Of a DNA stretch of 45,089 nucleotides, positions 23,182-30,013 are shown in pieces (position 1 is the stretch's first letter; each line of letters starts with the position of its first letter). Source of the stretch: a virus. A program made the position numbers and the translations under genes. Location of the stretch: positions 1 to 45,089 of the IMG/VR virus record IMGVR_UViG_3300043449_001526. The stretch is one strand, 5' to 3'. The notes under the pieces were generated by a model that worked only from the letters and a program-made list of their open reading frames with translations, did not search any database and had not been told where the DNA came from.

Positions 23182-23384
23182 TGTCATACGCAGAACAGTG
23201 GCCACACCTGGCACGAGTTACCAACAATCTTGAAACGCACCATGTTTCGTATGTTGGAGCTCACTTAGAAGATTATAGCATTGAGGTACAAATTGATTAT
23301 GCAGACTATACCGCATTCATCGTCGAATACAGTGATTGGAGCGAACGCATCGAGGCGGCCCAAGAGCCTGAGTGGGATTGGTAA
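23181..23384 (+). CDS. Small acidic protein, 67 aa
   Basis: TAATG start. Acidic, with many Tyr, Trp and Glu residues and a C-terminal EPEWDW. No motif. It ends 52 bases before the next start. Confidence 0.5.
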   Translation: MSYAEQWPHLARVTNNLETHHVSYVGAHLEDYSIEVQIDYADYTAFIVEYSDWSERIEAAQEPEWDW

Positions 23385-23436
23385 GTTCGCTTATGACGCG
23401 ACTCGAAAACGATTAGCAAGAGAAGAGAAACCCAAA

Positions 23437-23727
23437 ATGAAATTAAACTTACGACAACGACTACGAAACTGGTTGATGGCAGAGCCTGAAGAGGAACTAG
23501 AACTTGAACGATCGTTTAACGACAATGATGACGAAGACTTTCACATTGATCATGATTCGGCAATTCACTTTTCTGTGGTGCCAGCCAATGGTGGGAAGAT
23601 CGTGCAAATTCGATATTACGATAAAGTGAAAGATCGTAACCTTACTAAGTTGCACATTATTACACCAGACGAGAAACTTGAAGAAGCACTTGCACACATC
23701 TTTCAAATTGAAGTCCTAAGCCGGTAA
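23437..23727 (+). CDS. Conserved phage-type protein, 96 aa
   Basis: ATG 23437 is chosen because the longer frame overlaps the preceding gene and GAAGAGAAA lies upstream. A basic N-terminal helix (KLNLRQRLRNWLM), an acidic linker, then a beta-rich domain (IHFSVVPANGGKIVQIRYYD) and a C-terminal helix, a layout I recall in small T4-like phage proteins. Function unknown. Confidence 0.6.
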   Translation: MKLNLRQRLRNWLMAEPEEELELERSFNDNDDEDFHIDHDSAIHFSVVPANGGKIVQIRYYDKVKDRNLTKLHIITPDEKLEEALAHIFQIEVLSR

Positions 23728-23746
23728 TACTCAAGTACTACTTTTT

Positions 23747-23770
23747 TGTTGCAAAAATACAACACTTTTT
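23747..23770 (+). terminator. A-loop hairpin copy 3 with T-tract, possible terminator
   Basis: The 18-mer TGTTGCAAAAATACAACA (identical to 22183-22200) is followed by CTTTTT, so here it could terminate transcription. A second A-loop hairpin, TGGTA-AAAA-TACCA, follows at 23782-23795. Confidence 0.5.
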
Positions 23771-23803
23771 AGCCAAAAATCTGGTAAAAATACCAAAAAA
23801 CGG

Positions 23804-23832
23804 TTGACCATTTGGGTGTGATCCGCTATAAT
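23804..23832 (+). promoter_or_regulatory. sigma70-type promoter, recurrent cassette
   Basis: CGG-TTGACC 23804-23809, TATAAT 23827-23832, 17-bp spacer, then AAACACATAGACAGCAA as at 20669. Confidence 0.86.
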
Positions 23833-23865
23833 AAACACATAGACAGCAACAAACAGGAGTTGAAT

Positions 23866-24105
23866 ATGACAGTTAAGCGTTTCAAACAAGCCCAGCGTTT
23901 TCGTGTTATTGTTGGTGCGGCATGCTTCTATGCTACAGCAAAACAAATCCGCAGTGGCCTTGGCGACTTTACAGTATGCAACGCCGCAGTTCAGAAAGCC
24001 CTGGATTCTCTTGAGTTTTACCGCAGTGGCACTGGTGTTGAATCTGCTTGCACCGGCCATGCTGGTACTTGGGAAGGTTTGGCAGTTCAACTGAACGTGG
24101 CCTAA
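23866..24105 (+). CDS. Hypothetical protein, 79 aa
   Basis: ATG 23866 with CAGGAG upstream; the longer frame begins upstream of the promoter's -10 box and is rejected. Soluble, Ala/Gly-rich, with RFKQAQRFRVIVGAACFYATA near the N-terminus. One base separates it from the SWIM protein. Function unknown. Confidence 0.6.
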   Translation: MTVKRFKQAQRFRVIVGAACFYATAKQIRSGLGDFTVCNAAVQKALDSLEFYRSGTGVESACTGHAGTWEGLAVQLNVA

Positions 24106-24106
24106 T

Positions 24107-24439
24107 ATGATAGCAGTTCGCGAAACTACAGTTTGGAAAGATGTTGCGGTGCAACCAAACCATGTGTATCTCATGGATGGTGACAAGGCAGTTGCATACA
24201 TCAAGTGGGGCGCCGGTGATGCGTTTTATTTCAAGAACCCTTTGCGTCTCGACAAGCGTGGTCGTAAGTTTGAAACACTCAAGTCTAATCCGTTTAAGGC
24301 TAAGGTAGTGTCTAACATGATCCGTGTTGAAGGTAGCAAGGGTGCAGTGTACGAAGTCGACCCCGATGCTAAAACTTGCACTTGCCCTGGTTTTACATTT
24401 CGTGGTAAGTGCAAACACATTGAAGGAATTGCAGTATGA
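24107..24439 (+). CDS. SWIM zinc-finger-like protein
   Basis: 110 residues. The C-terminus has CTCPGFTFRGKCKHIEGI, the CxCxnCxH pattern of SWIM zinc fingers, directly at the end of a strand-rich domain (KGAVYEVDPDAKT precedes it). SWIM domains bind DNA or protein and in prokaryotes often accompany helicases or nucleases. Here it stands alone. ATGA coupling to the next gene. Confidence 0.72.
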   Translation: MIAVRETTVWKDVAVQPNHVYLMDGDKAVAYIKWGAGDAFYFKNPLRLDKRGRKFETLKSNPFKAKVVSNMIRVEGSKGAVYEVDPDAKTCTCPGFTFRGKCKHIEGIAV

Positions 24440-24753
24440 AAGTTTTTTATTTTATTGCTTGGCTGATTCGTAAGTTGACCAAGACTATTTCCCAGTCGCA
24501 GGAAAATCTCAAAGAGCGATTTCGCTATCGGCCAGGCGAGGCAGTGTTTATATGCATTGGTGGTTCGGTGTTGACGTTTATAGCATTGATGTTTCCTGTC
24601 ATTGCATACACAGACACATGGTCAGAACTTACTAACTTTGTCGCTGGTTATTGGGTTGCCGCTGGTTGCTATTTTGTTTATATGGTTCTGGCTACCTTGT
24701 ACGATAAGTTCGTTGAAGAACAAGAAGAATTTATCAATACTCTCAAGCGTTGA
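24436..24753 (+). CDS. Membrane protein, 105 aa
   Basis: An N-terminal amphipathic segment, then two clear membrane helices (AVFICIGGSVLTFIALMFPV and GYWVAAGCYFVYMVLATLY) and a charged C-terminal tail (DKFVEEQEEFINTLKR), predicted to face the cytoplasm. No family recognised. Coupled to the SWIM gene by ATGA. Confidence 0.6.
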   Translation: MKVFYFIAWLIRKLTKTISQSQENLKERFRYRPGEAVFICIGGSVLTFIALMFPVIAYTDTWSELTNFVAGYWVAAGCYFVYMVLATLYDKFVEEQEEFINTLKR

Positions 24754-24760
24754 AGTTACC

Positions 24761-25000
24761 ATGAGTACACTAACTGACATGATTGATCGCGAGATTAAGG
24801 TAGATGATTATGTTGTATTTTACAGCAACATTTACCAAGTCAAGGGATTAGGTAAAGCTCGCGACAATGGTCGCGGTAGTTTGAAAATGATCCTTATGGA
24901 TAAAAGTAATACTACTCGAGCAGTTACCAAATTCTCCAAAGACGTATGTTTGGTTGATAAGGAAGATGTTGTGATGTGGTTGCTAAAGGGACGTCCATGA
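24761..25000 (+). CDS. Small beta-rich protein, 79 aa
   Basis: Start ATG 24761; the open frame extends upstream inside the membrane-protein gene and that part is rejected. The sequence KVDDYVVFYSNIYQVKGLGKARD suggests a KOW/SH3-like small barrel. Overlaps the WGR-like gene by ATGA. Confidence 0.55.
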   Translation: MSTLTDMIDREIKVDDYVVFYSNIYQVKGLGKARDNGRGSLKMILMDKSNTTRAVTKFSKDVCLVDKEDVVMWLLKGRP

Positions 25001-25284
25001 TTACACTTTACCATTTTAAAGACGGTGCTTCAGATAAAATTTGGGGCTGGACCAAAACAGACGAAGGTGCATTATCCTTTTGGGGTAGGACCAAGGGCTC
25101 GCTATCTTTTAAGCATTATGATCGAGTTTGGGATGCAGAAGATCAGGCTCATAAAAAGAATCGCAAAGGATACGAGTTCGTGGGCCACTATAATGGTACC
25201 GACGGGACAAAAGCAGAAGCACTATTGCCCCCGGACTTTAAGGGCCAACTCATGCTAGCTAAATTGGGCCAAACAAAATTTTAA
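24997..25284 (+). CDS. WGR-domain-like protein, 95 aa
   Basis: IWGWTKTDEGALSFWGRTKG followed by SLSFKHYD...DQAHKKNRKGYE reproduces the WGR pattern (WGR-x-G, basic helix, KGYE/V). WGR domains in PARPs and bacterial proteins bind DNA ends or nicks. The ATP-dependent DNA ligase lies 476 bases downstream, so a nick-recognition partner is plausible. Start ATG 24997 overlaps the upstream stop; AAAGGGA is the likely ribosome site. Confidence 0.65.
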   Translation: MITLYHFKDGASDKIWGWTKTDEGALSFWGRTKGSLSFKHYDRVWDAEDQAHKKNRKGYEFVGHYNGTDGTKAEALLPPDFKGQLMLAKLGQTKF

Positions 25285-25302
25285 ATATTTGCCAAAAAAC
25301 GG

Positions 25303-25331
25303 TTGACAACGTGACCGTTTTATGGTATAAT
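25303..25331 (+). promoter_or_regulatory. sigma70-type promoter
   Basis: CGG-TTGACA 25303-25308, TATAAT 25326-25331, 17-bp spacer. The predicted start near 25338 coincides with an ATG and with the first hairpin of a structured leader. Confidence 0.87.
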
Positions 25332-25336
25332 AAGAA

Positions 25337-25379
25337 CATGAACAAGAAGTTCATGCCCGACAGCAAGCGGTTTCTTGCT
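25337..25379 (+). promoter_or_regulatory. Two tandem hairpins in a 5' leader
   Basis: CATGAAC-AAGAA-GTTCATG (25337-25355, seven pairs) and AGCAAG-CGGTTT-CTTGCT (25362-25379, six pairs), both perfect, lie at the very start of the predicted transcript and cover the 16-codon ORF at 25338. Possible 5' stabiliser or attenuator. Confidence 0.55.
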
Positions 25380-25388
25380 AACGTGTAA
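25338..25388 (+). CDS. Possible leaderless 16-codon leader peptide
   Basis: The ATG coincides with the predicted transcription start and the frame runs 16 codons (MNKKFMPDSKRFLANV) to TAA. No ribosome site is possible upstream. It could be a leader peptide or a chance frame within structured RNA. Confidence 0.25.
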   Translation: MNKKFMPDSKRFLANV

Positions 25389-25412
25389 CATACACACACA
25401 GGAGTATTTTAA

Positions 25413-25703
25413 ATGACTGATAAACTTTTTACAGTGGCTGGCTATTCAACTAAAGATGGCAAGACCAAAGCACGTTTTGCAACGGACATGACCCGTATCA
25501 AAACTCTGGTCAAGACTGGTCACACTGACATTCAACTGTATGAGCTGGCCAAGCCTGCTACCAAAGTTGAAGCCCTTGAGTTCTTGCATGCCAAGAATAT
25601 CTCTGGCCACGCAGGTGTTGCTATTGCAGAAGAACTTGCAAAGCGTACCAAGCGCAAAGTTGCCGACCTCATCAAGAACGGTAGCCAAACTAAAGCAGCC
25701 TAA
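25413..25703 (+). CDS. Conserved phage-type protein, 96 aa
   Basis: ATG 25413 with CAGGAG upstream. The pattern RFATDMTRIKTLVKTGHTDI followed by QLYELAKPATKVEALEFL is of a kind I recall in T4-like phages; a basic C-terminus (KRTKRKVADLIKNGSQTK) may bind nucleic acid. Expressed from the promoter at 25303 and followed by the DNA ligase. Unknown function. Confidence 0.65.
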   Translation: MTDKLFTVAGYSTKDGKTKARFATDMTRIKTLVKTGHTDIQLYELAKPATKVEALEFLHAKNISGHAGVAIAEELAKRTKRKVADLIKNGSQTKAA

Positions 25704-25708
25704 TAGGC

Positions 25709-25738
25709 GCTCGCCCTACGGGGGCGGGCAAAGCCCCC
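25709..25738 (+). promoter_or_regulatory. Two mutually exclusive GC-rich hairpins before the ligase gene
   Basis: GCTCGCCC (25709-25716) can pair with GGGCGGGC (25722-25729, two G-T pairs); alternatively GGGGGC (25720-25725) pairs with GCCCCC (25733-25738). The arms overlap, so only one forms. No T-tract follows. It is the most GC-rich spot in the window. Confidence 0.45.
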
Positions 25739-25760
25739 AACAAATTTCTAAAGGACGCAC

Positions 25761-27077
25761 ATGACAGCACAAACTACTTTCGTTATCCATGCACTTGAAA
25801 CACACAACAGTCGTTTGGATAAAGAAGCCATTGTACTGGCCGAAGCACAAGCAGGGAACGATGTGTTCTTTGAAGGTGTGCGTCTTGCACTTGACCCAAT
25901 GGTTACATTTGGCGTTAAGAAGATCCCCAAACACTCTGGCCCCGATGGTCAAGGTTTGCCCTGGGCCGCCTTCCGTGTTCTCGCAGACAACCTTGCACAA
26001 CGTAAGCTGACAGGTGATGCCGCACGTGATGCTATTGAGCTTTGCCTTAAGACTGCAAAGCAAGGCGAGTGGAATGACTGGTACATGCGTATCCTGCAAA
26101 AGGATCTACGTGCTGGCTTTGGTGAGAACACCATCAACAAAGTTGTAGGTAAGAAGTATGCAAAATATAGCATTCCTATTTTTTCTTGTCAGCTTGCACA
26201 CGACAGCGCGAATCATGAGTCTAAAGTGGTTGGTAAAAAGCTCATTGAAGTCAAACTTGATGGTGTCCGAGTTATTACAGTGGTCCGTCCAGATGGTCGC
26301 GTTGATCAGTATAGCCGTAATGGCAAAGAACTGGTAAACTTTCCGCATGTGAAAGAACAGTTTGCACGATGCGTTACAGGAGTTACCGAGCCCGTTGTTT
26401 TTGACGGCGAGATCATGAGCGGTACCTTCCAAGACTTGATGAAGCAGATTCATCGTAAAAGCGATGCCCAAGCACAAGACGCAGTTCTCAACGTGTTTGA
26501 CATTCTGAGTCTCAAAGACTTTGAAGCAGGCAAGAGCAAGCGCACACAAACAGAACGTTCTGCCAAGTTGGTTGCTTGGAAAGACTTGTGGGCAGAAGAA
26601 ACTCCTAACATTCAAGTTGTGGGACAAGAGCTTGTTGATCTTGATACCGCAGAAGGTCAAAAGCGTTACCGAGAAATCAATGCACAAGCCATTGCAGGCG
26701 GATACGAAGGCATCATGCTCAAAGATCCCGAAGCTGGTTATGAGTGCAAGCGTAGTGTGGCGTGGCTGAAGTTGAAGCCTTTTATTGAAGTTTCATTGGA
26801 GGTCACGGATGTTGAAGAAGGCACTGGTAAGAATGTGGGACGACTTGGAGCACTGGTTTGCTCCGGAGTTGACGACGGGAAAACTATCACCGTCAATTGT
26901 GGTAGTGGCTTTAGCGATGAGTTGCGAGATAGCGTTTGGGGCGACCGCGATAGTGTTATTGGTCAAATCGTTGAAGTCCGTGCTGATGCAGTGACACAAA
27001 ACCAAGACGGCTCTTACAGTTTGCGATTCCCTCGCTTTAAAGGCTTCCGTGGCTTTGAACCAGGGGAGAAACTGTGA
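25761..27077 (+). CDS. ATP-dependent DNA ligase
   Basis: 438 residues. Motif I is EVKLDGVR with Lys165 as the AMP acceptor (T4 ligase: Lys159), preceded by the helical N-terminal DNA-binding region; FDGEIM (motif III), EGIMLKDP (motif IV) and AWLKLKPF (motif V) follow, and the C-terminal OB-fold carries RFPRFKGFRG. The length is near T4 and T7 ligases. It seals nicks with 5' phosphate during phage replication and repair. AAAGGACG precedes ATG 25761. Its stop overlaps a small membrane-protein gene. Confidence 0.95.
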   Translation: MTAQTTFVIHALETHNSRLDKEAIVLAEAQAGNDVFFEGVRLALDPMVTFGVKKIPKHSGPDGQGLPWAAFRVLADNLAQRKLTGDAARDAIELCLKTAKQGEWNDWYMRILQKDLRAGFGENTINKVVGKKYAKYSIPIFSCQLAHDSANHESKVVGKKLIEVKLDGVRVITVVRPDGRVDQYSRNGKELVNFPHVKEQFARCVTGVTEPVVFDGEIMSGTFQDLMKQIHRKSDAQAQDAVLNVFDILSLKDFEAGKSKRTQTERSAKLVAWKDLWAEETPNIQVVGQELVDLDTAEGQKRYREINAQAIAGGYEGIMLKDPEAGYECKRSVAWLKLKPFIEVSLEVTDVEEGTGKNVGRLGALVCSGVDDGKTITVNCGSGFSDELRDSVWGDRDSVIGQIVEVRADAVTQNQDGSYSLRFPRFKGFRGFEPGEKL

Positions 27078-27202
27078 AAACAATGTTTGCCATAATTGGC
27101 GGATTTGTATGGTTTCTGGCTGTGCTGGGCATGTTGAATGTGGGTAACTTTGTGCTGATGTACAGCCCCGACAAAATCTCTTGCACAAAGGAATCATCAT
27201 GA
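27074..27202 (+). CDS. Small membrane protein, 42 aa (GTG start)
   Basis: GTG 27074 overlaps the ligase stop, with AGGGGAGAA upstream as ribosome site. One strong membrane helix (FAIIGGFVWFLAVLGMLNVG) then a short polar tail. It ends in an ATGA overlap with the next small membrane protein, supporting translation. Confidence 0.55.
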   Translation: MKTMFAIIGGFVWFLAVLGMLNVGNFVLMYSPDKISCTKESS

Positions 27203-27351
27203 ACGATACCATTGTCAAAGTTGCCATACTGCTATATGACTTTGCCTTGTTAGCAGGCACAGCATATTTGGTAGCAGTTCACAATTGGTCTATGTGGACT
27301 TTTTTGTTGGCTGCTATCTTTTTTATTACTACTAAAAAATCAAATGACTAA
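27199..27351 (+). CDS. Small membrane protein, 50 aa
   Basis: ATG 27199 preceded by AAAGGAATC. Two hydrophobic segments (VAILLYDFALLAGTAYLVAV and TFLLAAIFFITT). Overlaps both neighbours. The pair of tiny membrane proteins after the ligase may act together; function unknown. Confidence 0.55.
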   Translation: MNDTIVKVAILLYDFALLAGTAYLVAVHNWSMWTFLLAAIFFITTKKSND

Positions 27352-27499
27352 ATTTGAATACTCCGCAAGTGGATTGTGGTACACACTGAGCCACAAAGGC
27401 GAACAGGTAAATCACTTGTTCAGGCTTGGTACCACAACTCGCGACGGTGTAAAGATTTACGAAATCATTATTGGCAGATTTAGATTAGCTTGGACTTGA
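27344..27499 (+). CDS. Small protein, 51 aa
   Basis: ATG 27344 lies eight bases inside the preceding gene. Beta-rich (GLWYTLSHKGEQVNHLFRLG), basic C-terminus. One base before the next gene. No ribosome site is obvious, so confidence is moderate. Confidence 0.45.
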   Translation: MTKFEYSASGLWYTLSHKGEQVNHLFRLGTTTRDGVKIYEIIIGRFRLAWT

Positions 27500-27500
27500 T

Positions 27501-27683
27501 ATGACTAACCAACATTACAAACGTTTAGAAGACGGTGCCATGGACGAGATTGATGCCGCAGTATGGTCAGGTGACTTGTTCCACAATCGTGCCAACATTG
27601 CTGCCTTTCGTGAAATGATGGCACGTTGGGAACGTGGCCTAAAAATGTGCGAAGATATTTTAAGCGAGGTACCAGAAGAATGA
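27501..27683 (+). CDS. Small helical protein, 60 aa
   Basis: ATG 27501 one base after the preceding stop. Acidic and amphipathic, with AFREMMARWERGLKMCEDIL forming a long helix. ATGA overlap with the next gene. Phage-type small protein of unknown function. Confidence 0.55.
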   Translation: MTNQHYKRLEDGAMDEIDAAVWSGDLFHNRANIAAFREMMARWERGLKMCEDILSEVPEE

Positions 27684-27841
27684 TCCGACTGTGGGAATTC
27701 TTAAGAGACGGTTGCTGGCATAAATGGCGTGCTCGTAGCTTGAGCAATTTGGTCAAAGGTAACGACCCGATACCTTACGGCACTCGCTACACTTACCAAT
27801 GTGACAAATGCCATAGTATCAAAATACAGGATGTGAAATGA
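27680..27841 (+). CDS. Small putative zinc-ribbon protein, 53 aa
   Basis: Starts in the stop of the preceding gene. GCWHKW near the N-terminus and YQCDKCHSIK near the C-terminus provide a Cys-His plus CxxC set that could bind one zinc ion. Basic overall. ATGA overlap with the next gene. Confidence 0.5.
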   Translation: MIRLWEFLRDGCWHKWRARSLSNLVKGNDPIPYGTRYTYQCDKCHSIKIQDVK

Positions 27842-28086
27842 ACGAACGAATTCGACTACTTGCTGTACGAGCCGGCGGCGACTTTTGGCAACGCTTGGAA
27901 AATGATGTTGTAGTCAAGGATGCTTACATCACATTTGACCCTCCTGAGAAATTGCAAAAGTTTGTAGAGTCAATTGTAGCTGAATGTATCCAAGAGATTG
28001 GCTACAAGAGTGTAGAGTTATTGGATATTGATTTTTATCCACACTATCAAGAACGATTGAAAAACTACTTTGGAGTTGGCAAATGA
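27838..28086 (+). CDS. MNERI-type phage protein, copy 1 (82 aa)
   Basis: Begins MNERIRLLAVRAG and ends ERLKNYFGVGK with a central KFVESIVAECIQEIG. The same start, central helix and FGV end occur in the gene at 28700, so the two are paralogues of a small family I recall as frequent in tailed phages. Function unknown. Coupled at both ends by ATGA. Confidence 0.6.
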   Translation: MNERIRLLAVRAGGDFWQRLENDVVVKDAYITFDPPEKLQKFVESIVAECIQEIGYKSVELLDIDFYPHYQERLKNYFGVGK

Positions 28087-28247
28087 TTATCTTTGATCGA
28101 CACTATTCAGATGAAAGCCTTATTGATCTCGACGAAGATATTCGCTGGGCCCTGGAAAAAGACTTTGCAGAAATTCCCAAGGACGAACACGGTTTTAGTC
28201 AAGGGACATTTCGCGTAACAATTACATGGAGCAATGAAAATGTTTGA
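28083..28247 (+). CDS. Small acidic protein, 54 aa
   Basis: ATGA coupling with the upstream gene, and its last three codons overlap the next start. Sequence MIIFDRHYSDESLIDLDEDI then WALEKDFAEIPK. No motif recognised. Confidence 0.5.
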   Translation: MIIFDRHYSDESLIDLDEDIRWALEKDFAEIPKDEHGFSQGTFRVTITWSNENV

Positions 28248-28587
28248 TTGGTTTAAAAATTTAGGCAAGCCTACTAAAGAAACTTATCCTACATGGGCCG
28301 ACGTTCCGGCGTGGGATGCTGACATGAAAAAAGTTGGGGATGACATGAACAAGGTAATTCCGTTTCCTGAATTGAAATCAGTGCCTCCTATGCCACAAGT
28401 TGAACCTCCTAAGCACGATCCTGTTGCTTACCGCATTGGTAAAACTGAAGAAGGCAAGGTCACACTGTCATTGGGCGACTATCCACAAACCACAGTAACA
28501 ATGAACAACGCAGGCGTTGATCAACTTATTCGCATGCTGGAAGCGGCCAAGAATCTTGACAGTGATGAAGGGAACGATTGCGAATGA
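28240..28587 (+). CDS. Conserved phage-type protein, 115 aa
   Basis: ATG 28240 is preferred over ATG 28234 because GGAG at 28228-28231 is then better spaced. A Pro-rich middle (VPPMPQVEPPKHDPV) precedes a small strand-helix domain (AYRIGKTEEGKVTLSLGD, then VDQLIRMLEAAKNL). I recall similar small phage proteins of unknown function. Confidence 0.6.
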   Translation: MFDWFKNLGKPTKETYPTWADVPAWDADMKKVGDDMNKVIPFPELKSVPPMPQVEPPKHDPVAYRIGKTEEGKVTLSLGDYPQTTVTMNNAGVDQLIRMLEAAKNLDSDEGNDCE

Positions 28588-28703
28588 CACCTAAAGAATA
28601 TTTGCAATCGTTGATTGAGGGAATGGAAATGGGATCAGAGATTCCAGTCCAATTATCAGAGTTAAAGTTCCTTATGGCACTCATTGAGGCTAATCACAAA
28701 TGA
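28584..28703 (+). CDS. Very small protein, 39 aa
   Basis: ATGA coupling at both ends. Helical, Met/Leu/Glu-rich (MTPKEYLQSLIEGMEMG). Supported only by its chained overlaps. Confidence 0.45.
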   Translation: MTPKEYLQSLIEGMEMGSEIPVQLSELKFLMALIEANHK

Positions 28704-28903
28704 ACGAACGAATTAAACAACTTGCTGAGCAGGCTACAAAACAAGTAACGAAACCAGACGGACACTACATTGTCCAAGAATGGCAGAGAGTGTTCGCTGA
28801 GTTGATTGTAGCTGAAACTCTTGACAAGATCAACGCCGGCATGGAATTTACTTGGCCGGAAATGGAAGTAAAGATTAAAGAACACTTTGGAGTTCGAGTA
28901 TGA
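28700..28903 (+). CDS. MNERI-type phage protein, copy 2 (67 aa)
   Basis: Begins MNERIKQLAEQATKQV, has VFAELIVAETLDKI and ends IKEHFGVRV; paralogue of the gene at 27838. Small soluble helical protein, unknown role. ATGA at both ends. Confidence 0.6.
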   Translation: MNERIKQLAEQATKQVTKPDGHYIVQEWQRVFAELIVAETLDKINAGMEFTWPEMEVKIKEHFGVRV

Positions 28904-29043
28904 TTCTAATCTGCGACGATTACAATGAAGTGTATGTTTGGGTCGATGACGATGATCACGACCATGAACTAAGCCCGCACTTTGATTACGAAGAAGATGC
29001 AATTGCATGGCGAGAACGTATCAAGCAAGAAGTTACCAAATGA
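28900..29043 (+). CDS. Small very acidic protein, 47 aa
   Basis: Sequence VYVWVDDDDHDHELSPHFDY, very rich in Asp, Glu and His; could bind divalent metal or mimic nucleic acid. ATGA coupling at both ends. No family recognised. Confidence 0.5.
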   Translation: MILICDDYNEVYVWVDDDDHDHELSPHFDYEEDAIAWRERIKQEVTK

Positions 29044-29246
29044 GCAAGCAATTGCGGCCTGGTCATCCTGATTTTAGTTTTAGAGAGGGGTCGATGGTAA
29101 TCACTCGTGCGGCTTTTGAAATCAGCAATAACTGCCCAGCTGAATACAAAAGTATTTTTGTCACTGCAATCAATGCTGGGTGGCTCAAACCTGTTGCTTA
29201 TATAAGCGACGAAGAATACATGATCATGCAGTTGTCTAAAGAATAG
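29040..29246 (+). CDS. Conserved phage-type protein, 68 aa
   Basis: ATG 29040 overlaps the preceding stop. The order RPGHPDF...MVITRAAFEIS...SIFVTAINAGWLKPVAYISDEEY is of a kind I recall in phage proteins of unknown function. Small, soluble, mixed alpha/beta. Confidence 0.6.
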   Translation: MSKQLRPGHPDFSFREGSMVITRAAFEISNNCPAEYKSIFVTAINAGWLKPVAYISDEEYMIMQLSKE

Positions 29247-29256
29247 AAAGAACAAC

Positions 29257-29484
29257 ATGAAAGACATTCAAGGATTTACATTCACAGTAGGTTGCAAAGT
29301 TGCGCGGGCAGTAATCTGGGGCAACAGTCCGCGACTTGAAATTTGTACAGTAACAAAGATCGTCGACGGCAAGCTATACTTGGATAACAGCAAGCAAGCA
29401 ATACGAGCCCTAGACCGATTAGTAATCATCGAACATGATCCGCTAATTAAGTTAGTAGACGAACACGTAAAGGATACAGTATGA
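29257..29484 (+). CDS. Small beta-barrel-like protein, 75 aa
   Basis: ATG 29257 with a weak AAAGAA ribosome site. FTFTVGCKVARAVIWGNSPR and KIVDGKLYLDNSKQA suggest an SH3-like small barrel, as for the protein at 24761. ATGA coupling to the next gene. Confidence 0.55.
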   Translation: MKDIQGFTFTVGCKVARAVIWGNSPRLEICTVTKIVDGKLYLDNSKQAIRALDRLVIIEHDPLIKLVDEHVKDTV

Positions 29485-29726
29485 CAAAAATTGTAAGCAT
29501 TGACCCAGCAGGTGATGAACGCGAACGCATCAAAGCAGACTTGCTAGAAGTTCTTGACGAAATGCGTGAGCAAATTGAAAGCGGTGACATCATACAGTTT
29601 GTGGCCACCAGCATGCTCGACGATGGCGAAACACAAATTCACAGCATGGTATCAGACCTACCAACAGCAGTGGGTCTGTATGAAATTGGCAAGCACATGA
29701 TTATCCAACAAGAGGCTTACGAATGA
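29481..29726 (+). CDS. Small acidic protein, 81 aa
   Basis: Helix-rich N-terminus (ERIKADLLEVLDEMREQIES) and a strand-containing C-terminal half. Coupled at both ends. No motif recognised. Confidence 0.55.
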   Translation: MTKIVSIDPAGDERERIKADLLEVLDEMREQIESGDIIQFVATSMLDDGETQIHSMVSDLPTAVGLYEIGKHMIIQQEAYE

Positions 29727-30013
29727 TTGAGTTTGGCTTTGACTTTTCGCCGCTGACTCGTGAGTTTAAAAACCACTGGAGTCGGGCCTGGGACACACCA
29801 TTCAAGCACAAGTTTGTTGAGCTTGAGTTGTACTCAACTGAGTCACTCGTTCGCCTTAACTTTTTGTGGACCACAAAGCGCGATCATGCTGGATTAGATC
29901 TTCAGTTATCGTTGTTTGGTTTCTGCTTGCACTTTAACTTTTACGATAACCGACACTGGAACCACGAAGCAGGCCGCTATTACAAATACTCTGAAGAGCT
30001 AGGCCAGTATTAG
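29723..30013 (+). CDS. Conserved phage-type protein, 96 aa
   Basis: The pattern HKFVELELY...RDHAGLDLQLSLFGF...NFYDNRHWNHE is one I recall as widespread in phages; beta-rich, no assigned activity. Last gene of the small-gene array; its TAG stop overlaps the stop of the convergent minus-strand gene. Confidence 0.65.
   Translation: MIEFGFDFSPLTREFKNHWSRAWDTPFKHKFVELELYSTESLVRLNFLWTTKRDHAGLDLQLSLFGFCLHFNFYDNRHWNHEAGRYYKYSEELGQY

Noticed and set aside
26106-26687. 193-codon minus-strand ORF
   Set aside because: Shadow of the DNA ligase gene.
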